A stretch of DNA of 64,000 nucleotides, taken from positions 620,001-684,000 of the forward strand of contig QANY01011382.1 in NCBI GenBank assembly GCA_003255025.1. The letters run 5' to 3'. The number at the start of each line of letters is the position of its first letter. Positions within the stretch are counted from its first letter, which is position 1. The notes under the pieces were generated by a model. That model was not told where the DNA came from and ran no database searches. It saw only the letters and a program-made list of their open reading frames with translations. Source of the stretch: Datisca glomerata (Eukaryota; Streptophyta; Magnoliopsida; Cucurbitales; Datiscaceae). Both the position numbers and the translations under genes were made by a program. Shown piece after piece: positions 43,955 through 55,182 of the stretch.

Positions 43955-43967
43955 AGACCCCCCTCAA
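43955..43967 (-). other. Polypurine tract of the copia element
   Basis: On minus, TTGAGGGGGGTCT directly precedes the 3' LTR, as in the AACTTGAGGGGG motif usual for plant copia. Confidence 0.8.
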
Positions 43968-43989
43968 GTTGGAGCGTGAAGATCCTGAA

Positions 43990-44577
43990 TGTCCAACTTG
44001 CGAAGAAGAAAGTGGAATCGCTCACGTCCCAGTGCTTTAGTTAAGATTTCTGCCAGCTGAAATTGAGTTAAATATGTTTTGTAGTAATGATTCCAGATTG
44101 TACGTGCTCACGAATGAAATGGCAGTCGATTTTGATGTGTTTGGTTCGCTCATGGGAGACAGGATTAGTGGCATTGTGTAAAGCCGTTTGGTTGTCACAG
44201 TGCAAAAGCATTAGTTGAGAAAGAGACAAAGAGAGATATGTAAGAAGGCCACGTAACCATACAGCTCACTAGTTGTGTTAGCCATAGACCGTTATTCTGA
44301 TTCTGCGGAGGAGCGAGATACTGTGGGTTGCTTCTTAGATTTCCAAGAAATAGGAGCGGTACCAAGGAAAATATAATAGCCTATAATAGATCGTCGTGAT
44401 GTCTAGCAGCCTGTCCAGTCAACATCACAATATGCTTTGATCTAAAAATCACTATTTGAAGGGAAAAAAAGACCTTCACCAGGAGAACTCTTCAAATAAC
44501 GAAGATCATGATAGGCAACATCAAGATGTGGATGACAAGGATTTTGCATGAATTGACTAAGATGTTGTACTGCATAT
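43990..44577 (-). pseudogene. Copia RNase H remnant
   Basis: Readable on minus: QFMQNPCHPHLD, LRYLKSSPGEGLFF, AYCDVDWTGC and [13 protein letters not shown], the conserved copia RNase H blocks (CDADWAGC, SSAEAEYRAMA). It is cut off from RT by the solo LTR at 44578. Stops interrupt it. Confidence 0.88.
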
Positions 44578-46719
44578 TGCTGGTCGTCGCGACAGAAGCG
44601 TAGATGCGCGTGGTCTTTTAAAAAATTAAACTTTTAATAAAAAATGAATCTTTTAAGAAAATAAAACTTATGCAACACCACGATAAATAAATAAAAACTT
44701 TTATTGAAAACTTTTTTTTTCAATCAGTCACGATCCATTATATATTTATAAGTTAAATCTATAACATACAATGTTTGGAATCATATACCTCTTATAGTCT
44801 ATATCAAGTGTCCTTGCAAAAATCAATCGATCTTCCGTTCCCACAAAATCGTTCCAACGATCAATAGACTCCGAGGATCCACACCAAGATCTTCCAAGTC
44901 AATTCTCAACACACTAGGACGTGTGTGGGCAGTAGAATATTACAAGACATTTTTTTTCTATTTCTAGATGTTCTCAACACATGAGATCTAAAATTTTACT
45001 GAGAAAGACTTTAGTGAGACGATTCTTTAAAAGAACGTGATGATTATTCTTTTAGAGATTTGATTACGTTTAATCACAGAATAAAATCTCTCTGGCACCA
45101 ATCTTATTCTCAATTCAACTCTTGATCGACGAATTGATGATCTGATCAAATGATTCTCTCCCCTTCTTTTAACAACTTAGGTCATTAGAATAATATTCGT
45201 ATATATTCTAGATAATGGCGTATCCAGATTTTTAGGGATAAACTGAAATAATATTTAATTATAAAATTATCAATTGTAGTGGAACCCACTACAATTCTGC
45301 ACAACTGTAGTGCCACATGGTACCACAATACTCCATGTCAATTTCTGATACTCTATCAGTGAGTGACACGTGGCAATTATTACGAATTAAATATTTATTT
45401 TAATCACATAATTATATAGATATCAGTTAATTCAAAATAATATATTTGACTATCCCTATCAACTAACTTATCTGTTATTTCACAAATAACAGACTTAGTT
45501 GATTTAAATTATTATCTAATAGTAATTTAATTATCTAATTTCATAAATTAGATATTCTGTCTCACTTATCGATAATTAAAAAAATTGATAATTATATATA
45601 TATACACGAAAATTATATTTAAATATATATAAATAATTCAATTAATTAATTAATCACACATAACTCAAAATTTTACCCCAGGATAAAAATTTCTTTTACA
45701 AGTTAGTCCTTTTCTCATGTCCTGAAATATTCACACCCTAGACAGCGTAGTATAAAGGTGACTTGAGAACCATGGACATATAATCCTAAGTTCCAATAAA
45801 CTAGATTGTTAATCAAACTCTTTAATTAAATAATTTTATTTTTTAATTCGATTATTACTCTACTATAAATATGAAATTACACTCTCAGAGATTATAGAAT
45901 GTATTTACAGAGTATTCTCATGTAATCCACTGATATAATCATTTCATGTAGTTCTGTTATCTAATTATTGGTTCGTAAATTAGAACTGATCAAAATTATC
46001 GCTTTACCCTTTTAATTGCCTCTTGATCCTTAAGTACCATTAATCCACTAGTGAATGATTATTTTATAATCTTATTATAAATTTGAGCTCAATAATCATT
46101 CATTTTCAGAATTAACACTTAAGGGAAGCTTAGATTCCAAATCTTGTAAGATCATGTCTCCAGCCATCCACATCACTGAATCTCCAAAACAAAAGTCACT
46201 AGCCTGATTAACAAACAAACCTTAACGAGTGAATCAAAAGATCCAATAGACATGCATATAAATTTATGACTACTCAGGATTCAGATTGATCTACATATGA
46301 TCATCGAATTGATGTGAATTAAATATTTATTGTACACGGCATGTTGATAAAGATATTAATTCACATTGGTTCTGTCATATATAATGTTATTATAAAGTAC
46401 ATTCACTAAAATATCTATCCACATCAATGATATGAATTTAGATCACACACATTCATAATGCTTAGGGAATCATACTAGCAACCATTCATTAAATATTTCA
46501 TATTTTAATATGCTGCTAACAATTTTATTCATTATCTATGATCTTAATCCTCTCGTACTAATACAAGATCATAGTCTCATTAATGAATATGAAATTTTCA
46601 TATATCTCTATAAATTATTCAACAATAATTTAAAAGAATAATTATAAGAAAAATGTAATCCTCTTTAAATTTCATATCAAAATGTCAATACACATGTTTT
46701 GAGCGCATAACCCCCAACA
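44578..46719. mobile_element. Solo LTR (2142 bp) inserted in the copia pol gene
   Basis: Starts TGCTGG (44578), ends CCAACA (46719), flanked by perfect 5-bp duplications catat (44573-44577 and 46720-46724). No second LTR or internal region. It splits the copia frame exactly between SRPDITYV and QFMQN. The same family is at 10839-12821. AT-rich and non-coding. A solo LTR arises when the two LTRs of an element recombine. Confidence 0.93.
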
Positions 46720-47900
46720 CATATGTGATATCAGGCCGAGAAATAATAAGGTAAATGAGATGCCCAATCAAGCGATGATATTGGCTTGGGTCCTTTAATG
46801 GTTCGCCACAATCTACAAACAGTCGATGTTGTTGCGGAATGGGAAAAGAAGTTAGTTTACTACCAGACATTACAGTTTCTTATAAGAGGTCAAGAGTGTG
46901 TTTTCGTTGGCAAAGAGATATCACTTTAGGGGATCTAGCAAGCTCTAGGCCAAGAAAATACTTAAGAGTACCCATATCCTTTATAGAGAAGCATGTACTG
47001 AGGTAATTCTTAAGCTTTTGGATCTATAAAATATCATTCCCAGCAATAACTATGTCATCTACATAGACAAGTAGGGCAAGATAAGAAGTATCTTCGGTCA
47101 AAGTAAAAAGAGAATGATCATTGTGAGATTGTATGAAGCCAAATTTCCTTAATGACAAAGAGAACTTTTCAGCCCACCGCATAGGAGCCTGCTTCAGCCC
47201 ATATAAGGATTTACAAAGCTGACAAGCACGAGTATCATTTGGAGAAAGATAGCCCAGAGGAGGAGACATGTAGACTTCTTCATTTAAATCACCGTGAAGA
47301 AAAACATTATTCACGTCTATTGATGTAATTCCCAATTTTTGGCAGCAACAACAGCCAACAAATACCTGACAGTAGTTATTCTTGCAATGGGAGTAAACGT
47401 TTCGGTATAATCCAAGCCTTTAATCTGCATATATCCTTAGGCTACCAAGCGCACCTTATAACGTTCAATAGAACCATCTGACTGGTATTTTATTTTGTAC
47501 ACCTAACATGAACCAACTAGTTTCTTCCCTGAGGGTAAAAGAACTAAGCTCCAAGTATGATTGAGCTCTAGAGCAGAAATTTCGTGTTTCATGGCCTCAC
47601 ACCATTTCAGTTCTTTGACATCCTGAGAGAATGATTGAGGCTCACTAACCATGGAAATGGAACAAAATGAGAATAAGATAAATGACATGACATAAGATAA
47701 AGAGTACCTGAAGAAACCGAATTGGATGTAAGTTGTGATAACTTATCTCCTGGAAGTTGATGCACATAATCATTAAGATGAGGGGGAATGCGGCGAGTTC
47801 TCATAGGAAGAGGATTTTGTGTGGGATTTAATAGTTCGACGACGATTTGTGTATGTAAGCTTTGAGATAGAGACACAACCTCGAGGCTAGAGTCAATTAC
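46720..47900 (-). pseudogene. Copia reverse transcriptase remnant
   Basis: Blocks in order on minus: AMKHEISALELNHTWSLVLL (47610), a YARLVAKGYTQ-like part broken by stops, ITSIDVNNVFLHGDLNEEVY (47330), YGLKQAPMRWAEKF, LLVYVDDIVIAGND (catalytic YVDD intact, 47060) and PSQYHRLIGHLIYLIISRPD (46760). Several stops and frameshifts. RT copies the element RNA. Confidence 0.9.
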
Positions 47901-48051
47901 AGCGGAAGTGGTAATAGTATCTTGAATTGGAACAACAGAAGGAGGGACATCAGTTGATGTTCCAAAGACTCAAGAATTGGTAAAGGAACAACAACATTTG
48001 GTTATTTTGGGAGGTTGAGATAATGAAAAGGAAATTGATTTTCATAAAAAA

Positions 48052-48900
48052 TTACATCTTTCGGTGTAAAAATTTTGTGTGATTCCATGTCATAAATCTA
48101 TATCCCTTTTGTCCCATAGGATAACCAATGAAAATACAAGGCTTGGAACGAGATGCAAACTTATCCTTTGATTGATTTTTATCATGGACATAACATAAAC
48201 AACCAAAGACACGCAAATGAGAGTAAGATGGAGGCTTTGAAAATAACATCGCATAAGGACTCTTCCCAGACAATTTAGGTGTTGGAGTATAATTTATTAA
48301 ACAGGCTGCAGTCAAAACACATTCACCCTAAAATTTGATTGGCAAATTACTTGAAATTGAAGAGCACAAACAGCTTCTAATAAGTGGCGATTCTTACGTT
48401 CTACAATTCCATTTTGTTGCGGGGTATCAACACAAGATGTTTGATGAGTTATACCATTAAGAGAAAAGAAGTTAGACATAAGACCAGCAGTAAACTCAAG
48501 ACCATTATCACTCCTAACTTGTTTTATACTACGACCAAATTGATTTTTAACCATAGCATAAAATTGAATGAAGTGTTTTTGTGCTTCTGATTTATATTTG
48601 AGAAGATAAACCTAATTGCATCTAGTACAATCATTCACAATAGTAAGAAAATAATGGGCACCAAAAATGGATGGGGTTTCGTCGTAATGCACCAAATCAA
48701 AAGTTTTATCAGACTTACTATTGCTTAAAGGATAGACATTTAGAGTTTGTTTAGCTTGATGACACACATCACAGCATTTGTTTAAATTTTTGAAAGATGA
48801 ACTAGATAATTCATGAATTAAAGACAATTGGTCAAAAGAAAGATGACCTAATCGTTCATGACATAAGGTGGATGAAGGAGAATAAGAAGAAGCAGCTGCA
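48052..48900 (-). pseudogene. Copia integrase remnant
   Basis: The GAG-pre-integrase end and zinc-binding part (CDVCHQAKQTLNVYPLSNS, 48770) and the catalytic core are readable: VHYDETPSIFGAHYFLTIVN (first Asp position), IKQVRSDNGLEF (second Asp), THQTSCVDTPQQNGIVERKN (Glu). Then AACLINYTPTPKLSGKSPYA and LRVFGCLCYVHD. A roughly 60-bp gap around 48560-48610 is in another frame. Non-functional. Confidence 0.9.
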
Positions 48901-48939
48901 ACAAAGGGTAATTGAAGTCCATGAAAGTAGTATAAGAGT

Positions 48940-50310
48940 ATAAGCCATCACGTAATTCGCCCATTCCAATCAGTTTCTTCGACTTGAGGTCCTGTAAGAC
49001 ACAAAAAGATGGAAAATGTGACTGAACATTGAAGAGCTTTTGTCAATCTACTTATCGAAAGAAGATTGAATTTGAAAGAAAGTATATGAAGAACATGATT
49101 TAAAATCATATTTGGCAATCTAATTTGTCTAATAGAGTGCACATGAACAGTTGTCCCATTTGGTAATCTCATAGGTAAAGAATACGAAGAAGTTTTCACA
49201 TTAAAAAGTGAAGGTTTATCACATGTAAGATGTTCAGAAACACCACTATCTAGTATCCAGTCCGAAACATCATGAGATTGGGTGACCTTACCAACAAAAT
49301 TTGCTACGTTCTGACTAGCAGATGATGAGGACATGAGCTACTCATACTATTCTTGAGTGAGACTAAAGCCTTTACCCATAGACTGTCTTGAACCTGAAAC
49401 TACATTATTGGATGAAATAGATTTTGTCTTCCAAATTGAAGCTTTTACTTTGCTTTAGTGACCCAGAGGAAAACCAACTAGCTTAAAACACTTGTCTTTA
49501 GAATGCCCGAGTTTATTGTAGTATGCACATTTAAACTTTCCTTTTGGCTGCTCTTTAGTAGATTCCCTAGTCTGGTTACTAGATGGTTTGACATCAAAGG
49601 GTGCTTCTTCTTTTGACTGACTTCGTCTAATTGAGGCAATGGCTTGCTGCTTCTCTTCTTTGGTTACAAAAGTGTAAACCTTCTTGATGGAAGGAAAATG
49701 TTCCATATTTAATATTTGAGATCGAATGATTCCAAATTGGTCATTCAGTCCAATAAGAAATTGATGAACTTTTTCCTTCTCTCGTTTTGCTATGACTTCT
49801 TTTCCAGCACCACATGTACATAAGGGGATGGTAGAACAAGTTGCTAACCCATCCCAAAGACATTTAATTTGGTGTAATAGGCTGCCACAGTCAAATCTTT
49901 TTACTGTGCAAACCATATTTCTCTCTTCAATTAATGAATGCGTGGAGCATTTCCTTGAGAGAAGCGTTCCTGCAAATCTTTCAACATCTCGCAAGATGTA
50001 TCCACATATGCAACACTATCATGTAATTCTGGAACCAATGCATTGAAAATCCAAGAAATTACCATTGCGTTGCATTTCTGACTAGCAGATGGTAATAAGA
50101 GCCATCAACAAAACACAACTTATTTTTTGCTCGAAGAGCATTCATCATAGCACGTCTCCACGTTGGATAGTTCTCATCTTTGCGAAGACAAGATACAAGA
50201 ATTGTGCGTGGATTGTAAGATGAATTCAGAAAATAAGGGGAATATATATTATGTTCAGTCATCGCTTTAGATGTTAAACTTTGATGTATTTGAGGAATTT
50301 CTTCACTCAT
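48940..50310 (-). pseudogene. Copia gag and protease remnant
   Basis: Gag begins at ATG 50310 (MSEEIPQIHQSLTSK), with NYPTWRRAMMNALRAKNKL, then after frameshifts FLIGLNDQFGIIRSQILNM and the zinc knuckle CAYYNKLGHSKDKCFKLVGF (C-x2-C altered to C-x-Y-Y: the second Cys is lost). The protease at 49334-48948 has DWILDSGVSEHLTCD (catalytic DSG kept, A to V/E nearby) and PNGTTVHVHSIRQI. The frame is broken at about 49440 (stop) and 50060. Confidence 0.9.
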
Positions 50311-50348
50311 GATAATTGAATTGTTTATAATTCAAGAATTAGAATTTT

Positions 50349-50361
50349 GGCTATGATACCA
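50349..50361 (-). other. Primer-binding site of the copia element
   Basis: On minus TGGTATCATAGCC, one base off the TGGTATCAGAGC that pairs with initiator tRNA-Met; directly follows the 5' LTR. Confidence 0.88.
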
Positions 50362-50603
50362 TAAAGAAAAAGAGAACAAATATAAATAGAAGGAATATTG
50401 AATTCACTTGATTTATTCTGTTGCCAAAGAGAAAATTTATACACATACAGAAGCCTACAAAATAGGGAAAAAAAGGCAAATGGCTAGCTAATTTACAGGG
50501 CAAAACTATAGCCTAAATTTAGGAAATTTACAGTTACGAATACAGAAAAGATTAAGATATACAAGTTAGCAAAATAAAATCAGATATTCAAACAATATCT
50601 TCA
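50362..50603 (-). repeat. 5' LTR of the copia element
   Basis: 242 bp; matches 43722-43954, with TG decayed to TA at one end and tatcttca at the other. Confidence 0.9.
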
Positions 50604-52300
50604 AGATTCGATTACTTCCGTGAACTTTTATATTCTTGTTAATAGTTATTCCAGATATTGGTCAAGAATTCAAAACTTTTATATTCATGTTAAAATTAAA
50701 TAAATATATATCTAATTTAATATATTAAATATAAAGGTAATTCTTAAAATTGATCTCATTTTGATGTACAGAAATGTTAAAAAAAATTAAAAGGGTGATT
50801 TTTTAAATTGATATAATCTTGTCACACAAAGATGTCCAAACATGTCAGAAAAATATTTCAACATAATTTTGGGTAATTCTAAAAATTGACATAACTTTGT
50901 TGGACAAAGATGTTAGAAAAACATTTCTCCCCCATACCTCATTTATAAAAGTATTATAGGTATTTTACAAAATAGTTCAATAGAAAACTGTAGTTAATAT
51001 ATATACTTGAATATGATGTTTGGAAACTCGCTACAATAGATCATTTGTAGTTGTAGCAAACACTAATCATTCAATAACGATGTACATGAAACATTTAAAT
51101 GTTCAATCCTAGGTGAAATATTTGAATGTTCAATCCTAGGTGAAGTATTTGAATGTTCAATCCTATAGAACTTGCATAAAATTTATACAGATTATGAAGT
51201 GAAAAAAAATATTTATTCCTTGTACATATATAATCTACAATTTATATTATTATTATATTATCTTATCATCTAAAATATATATAAATGAGACTAAGATGGA
51301 AGAAACATTTTTAGACAATAATAGCCCTCTCTATTATATTAAATTTTAAATTAACAAGTCTCTTGGTATTCTCTCTACCAAAATTACATTTACCATTTCA
51401 ATTATTGAAAGTATATGAGTTGTGAAAAATTAATAGATAAATTAGAGTAAATTATTAGTTTTTTACATTTTACATTTCATTTAAGCAATTTGTCAATATA
51501 AATTTCAATTTTTTTACATTTCCTTTATGCTCTAACTTCTTTTTCGAGTCTAGTGTTAAACTCTTATTTCATTCTTTTATGTTTGTTTTATGCTTCATAA
51601 TTTCATATGTTTGTCTTTTTTAATTATTGCATTTTTCTCTTTCAAGCGTTGAGAAAATATGCCTTCAGTCTTAGGTATAACTTCGTGTATATTGGCAGTC
51701 TGTGTTCATTGTCATGTTCAATTAAAATACACAAGTTTAAGGGATCCACATATTGCATGGTGATGAGACAACACCGAGAGACTCTACTTTTATTTTGGGG
51801 GTGATAATCAAATAATCTCAAGCACTATAAAAGAAATTTAGACACACGTGCGATGTACGTAGATTTTGACTAGTATTATATTAAAAAGTTTAAAAGGGAT
51901 AAACTTTTTATTCTCTTTTTTTTTTACATTTAAAGTTTACTAAAATATAACACGACTTAGGTATTTCACCTTCATTCTCATTTAATTCATTTGATAATAT
52001 TTTATTTTTTATCCAATAATTTATTTTTATAGTTAGTAAAATAAAATATTTTGACAATCTTATGTAATTAGATGCGAGAATATCCGTAGATTGATTTCAA
52101 GATATTTTTATAACTGGCATTTAATTATAAGTTAATAATGATTTGTTCGTTATAAATTTATAAATTAATTTTTTTTATGAGTGTATTTCATACTCATATT
52201 TTTGATAATCTTAACTTTAATTTTATTGATTTTTTGAGTTTTATTATTTGATTTATGTTTGTTTTACTTTTATTTTGTAGGTAAGATATTCTAGTGCATT
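50604..52300. other. AT-rich stretch
   Basis: No gene. A 24-bp unit (atttgaatgttcaatcctaggtg) is repeated about three times at 51090-51165. Contains the Helitron candidate at 51328-51873. Confidence 0.55.
51328..51873 (+). mobile_element. Candidate non-autonomous Helitron
   Basis: Starts TCTCTATTATATTAAA, like plant Helitron 5' ends, and ends acacgtgcgatgtacgt (weak hairpin) ... gaCTAG before T. The 3' end resembles the one at 38195 (both have cacgtg/gcgatg-type words and tgactagt). The base before TC is C rather than the expected A. No helicase. Confidence 0.4.
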
Positions 52301-53430
52301 TGGAAAGATTTGGAAGGCAAAAATGCGGATAAATAAAAAAAGAGTGGACTTGGATAGAAGGGTCAACGTCGCAACGCTGACGAACAGTAGGCCAGCACCG
52401 CGGCACTAGCTTCCCAGGGCCGCGATGCTGGACGATGAACAGATTGTACAGAACGCCAACACCATGACGCCGGCTTTCAGTGCCGCAACACTGGCGCGAT
52501 AATGATTTTATTATCTCTGATTTTTACTCCAATTTTATCCTTATCAAATCCTAGTGTGTAGGTAGAATATTGGATGGTTTTAAGAGAAACTTTTTGGATG
52601 TGGGAGGCAGAGGAGAAAGTTTTTGGAGAGGAAACGAAGACAGATTCAATCGGGAGACGGATCTCAACTTCAATTCATCCGCAAATCTAGTTTTTTCTTC
52701 TCTTTCCCCCTATGTTCATGAATATTATTAGGATGTTTTCGTATTTTAGTATGTTCTAAGTTTTTTATCTAGGGCTACGATGTAGCAAAAACATGATTGT
52801 TCATAAATTGTGGTTTTCAATTCAATCGATGTTTGTTCATTATTATTGATTGTTATAATGTGTTCTTAATACTTGTGATTGTCTGACCAACTATTGCATG
52901 ATTTTAGATTTAATTCTGAGACTGAGAAGTGATGATTAATTTGATATTTGTTTATAACACCATTATGATTTTATAAGTTAGAGATAATTATGGATCTAAT
53001 GTAGTAATTATAATTTCATGTACTTAATGAGTTTCAATTTATTTAATCTTGACAGAGATGTGGGATTGGTATTTTTGATCCACGGTTATCGATGCTTGAG
53101 AAAGAATGATAATTACTTTAGAGAAATTCGCTGTCAATAACTTGATAAACATTGATTGATTAAGTCTTAGAATTTTGAGCATGTTTGGTTCGGTGAAATC
53201 AGAATCCCTAGATCTTTTATCTATTCAAATTTGAATTATTTATCTTTCAAATATTTTTCGTTTTCGTTTATTTAGAATTTTAGTTTAATTAAAACTCCCA
53301 ATTTTCGTCATTCTCAATTAGAATTAAGGTCTTGTTAATTTCAATAATTAATATCAATCAATCATGTGGACGATACTCTATTTTTATAGAAATTTATTAC
53401 TTGATGACTGTAAATGATTTTTCGGTATCG
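52301..53430 (+). repeat. Possible retroelement leader remnant
   Basis: A GC-rich piece (52365-52500) with repeated cgccgcgg-like and gcaacgctg words is followed by AT-rich sequence with gttctaagttttttatctagggc and catgtggacgatactct (53360). I associate the latter with 5' leaders of plant gypsy elements. No coding domain found. Confidence 0.35.
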
Positions 53431-53929
53431 AGAACCATCTACGAACAAATAATAAAGATCATAATTTGGAGAGAGAAAGAGAGAATAAGACATCATCATT
53501 ACGTGAAAAATCCTTAAAGGGGAGAAAAACCACGGGAAGATCGTTGATATTCATTTATGTCAAGGATTTTACATAATTGTTGATGAGAGAATAGAGGAAG
53601 GGCAGTGCCTTTAGTTGAGGTTTACTTAGGTTGTCTCCTTTTTCATTTTACATGAGCATGTACTTATAGGCCTTATAATAATAAGAATAATAAAAAGGGG
53701 ATGCTCACATTCGCTATGCTTTCGGCTGATGGGATTGCTTTCAGGCGTGAGAACCTTTACTCTGCTCATTCCTTTCAGCTGTTTTGTCCTCACCAACTCA
53801 ATCAGTCATAAGCACTTGGTGATTCCTTGTGGTTCGAGCCAATCAATCACAACCACTTGACTAACAGTTTGAACCCTCCTTTCCATTCTGATGTTCTGTC
53901 ATGTCCAGGAGGTAATGATTCCCCGTTCT
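53431..53929. other. Unassigned stretch
   Basis: Includes cttaaaggggagaaaaaccacgg (53511) and a repetitive-looking part; no gene or terminal repeats recognised. Confidence 0.4.
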
Positions 53930-54250
53930 CGAGATATCGATTCTTAATCTGGAAGCGATGATCTCTTGTTGTCGATATGTCGATTCTCGTTCTGTTGTTT
54001 TTCCCATTTTGGGAGTGATGGTCCCCCGTTCCGGAAGCGATAGTTCTCCGTTCCAGAAACGATAGTCACCCGTTTCAGAAACGATTGTCACATGTTCCAG
54101 AATAGATTATCCCCCATTCCAGAAGTGATAGACACTCATTCCAGAAGCGATAGTCATCCCATTCCAGAAGCGATTATCCCCTCGTTCCAGAAGCGATAGT
54201 TTCCCGCTTCAGCATTATTCCCCGTTTCTGACAATGCCTCCCGTTTCAGC
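53930..54250. repeat. Tandem repeat of about 23 bp
   Basis: The unit cgttccagaagcgatagtc plus 3-6 bases (ccc, atcc) recurs about ten times between 54030 and 54220, with more diverged copies from 53930 (ccgttctcgagatatcg). Confidence 0.85.
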
Positions 54251-55182
54251 GTTCTTTATGTACGTGTCTTGGGTGATTTTTTCCTGTTCAAATGTTAATA
54301 TTAATTTAAAATTATATCTACATTTTAAATTGGTTTAATACCTACAAGGCAAGTACGTGTCAACTAGTACCTTTAAAGGAGCCTTATTTATGGAGAAACT
54401 TTTGAGTTCCAAAAACAACCCTGCTTTTTTTGTAATTCCATCTTTTGCTTTAATAATGCACCTAGCTTGAAAATCTTATCGAACAACTATCATTCAAGTT
54501 AATTTATTTTTTTGACCAGATTCTGTTTATCTTTTGCATTCATGAGTCTTCAAATTTTAAAACATTTCATTTTCACATCTATAATCGTAGGATTGAATCT
54601 TATCGAGGAATGCATGAATTGATTCATTTGAGACTCTGAGATTCTTACAATTAGAATGGTGTATAAATAGTTGTTGAGTGTTGGCAGTCTAAACGAACCA
54701 ACACCTGTACAAGAATTTTTTTTCATCAAATATGTTGTCTGTCAATTATTTATACACCATGATCTAAGATCTTGACGTATTTTAAGAGATAATTGAGCAA
54801 AAAAGTAATGATTATTAGGAAAGCAATGATAGAAATATTCAAACAAATTAATAGAAGTCTTGGATTCATGGAACTCATCTGGATAGACAAACAGGTAAAA
54901 GTATTTATGTTTTTTATTATCTAAGTATAATATTATTTTCTAATATACTCAAATATTTTTCTCATTCTTAGGAAAAAGCAAACATGTAAAACGATGCCAT
55001 AGATAAATTTTTGTGATTCAATAATGTTAATGGAAAATGGTTATCTTTCTCGATTCTATATTGTAGTTTAAATTTATTTATTTCAGTATCCCAGTAAAAG
55101 CATATCTAAAATAACATGTGAAGATATACATCCACTTTGAAGTTTGAAGCAAGACTTACATTTATCATTTTCTCTCATCTTT
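54251..55182. other. AT-rich stretch with one exon-like piece
   Basis: 54804-54892 can be read as KVMIIRKAMIEIFKQINRS and on to a GT splice-like end (aacaggtaaaag), with an AG at about 54970. It is too short to identify; chance is possible. Confidence 0.25.

Larger units (their letters stand above)
43722..50603 (-). mobile_element. Ty1/copia retrotransposon with both LTRs, interrupted by a solo LTR
   Basis: LTRs 43722-43954 and 50362-50603 (TGAAGA...TCTTCA ends; T(A)AAGA in the right copy). Read on minus: 5' LTR, primer site TGGTATCATAGCC (complementary to initiator tRNA-Met), gag, zinc knuckle, protease, integrase, RT, RNase H, polypurine tract TTGAGGGGGGTC, 3' LTR. The domain order (integrase before RT) is diagnostic of copia. 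Without the 2147-bp insertion it is about 4.7 kb, a normal size. Stops and frameshifts are present throughout. Flanking 5-mers (gtcaa left, agatt right) do not match. Confidence 0.92.

Noticed and set aside
53861..54091. 76-codon minus frame
   Set aside because: Translation of the 23-bp tandem repeat.
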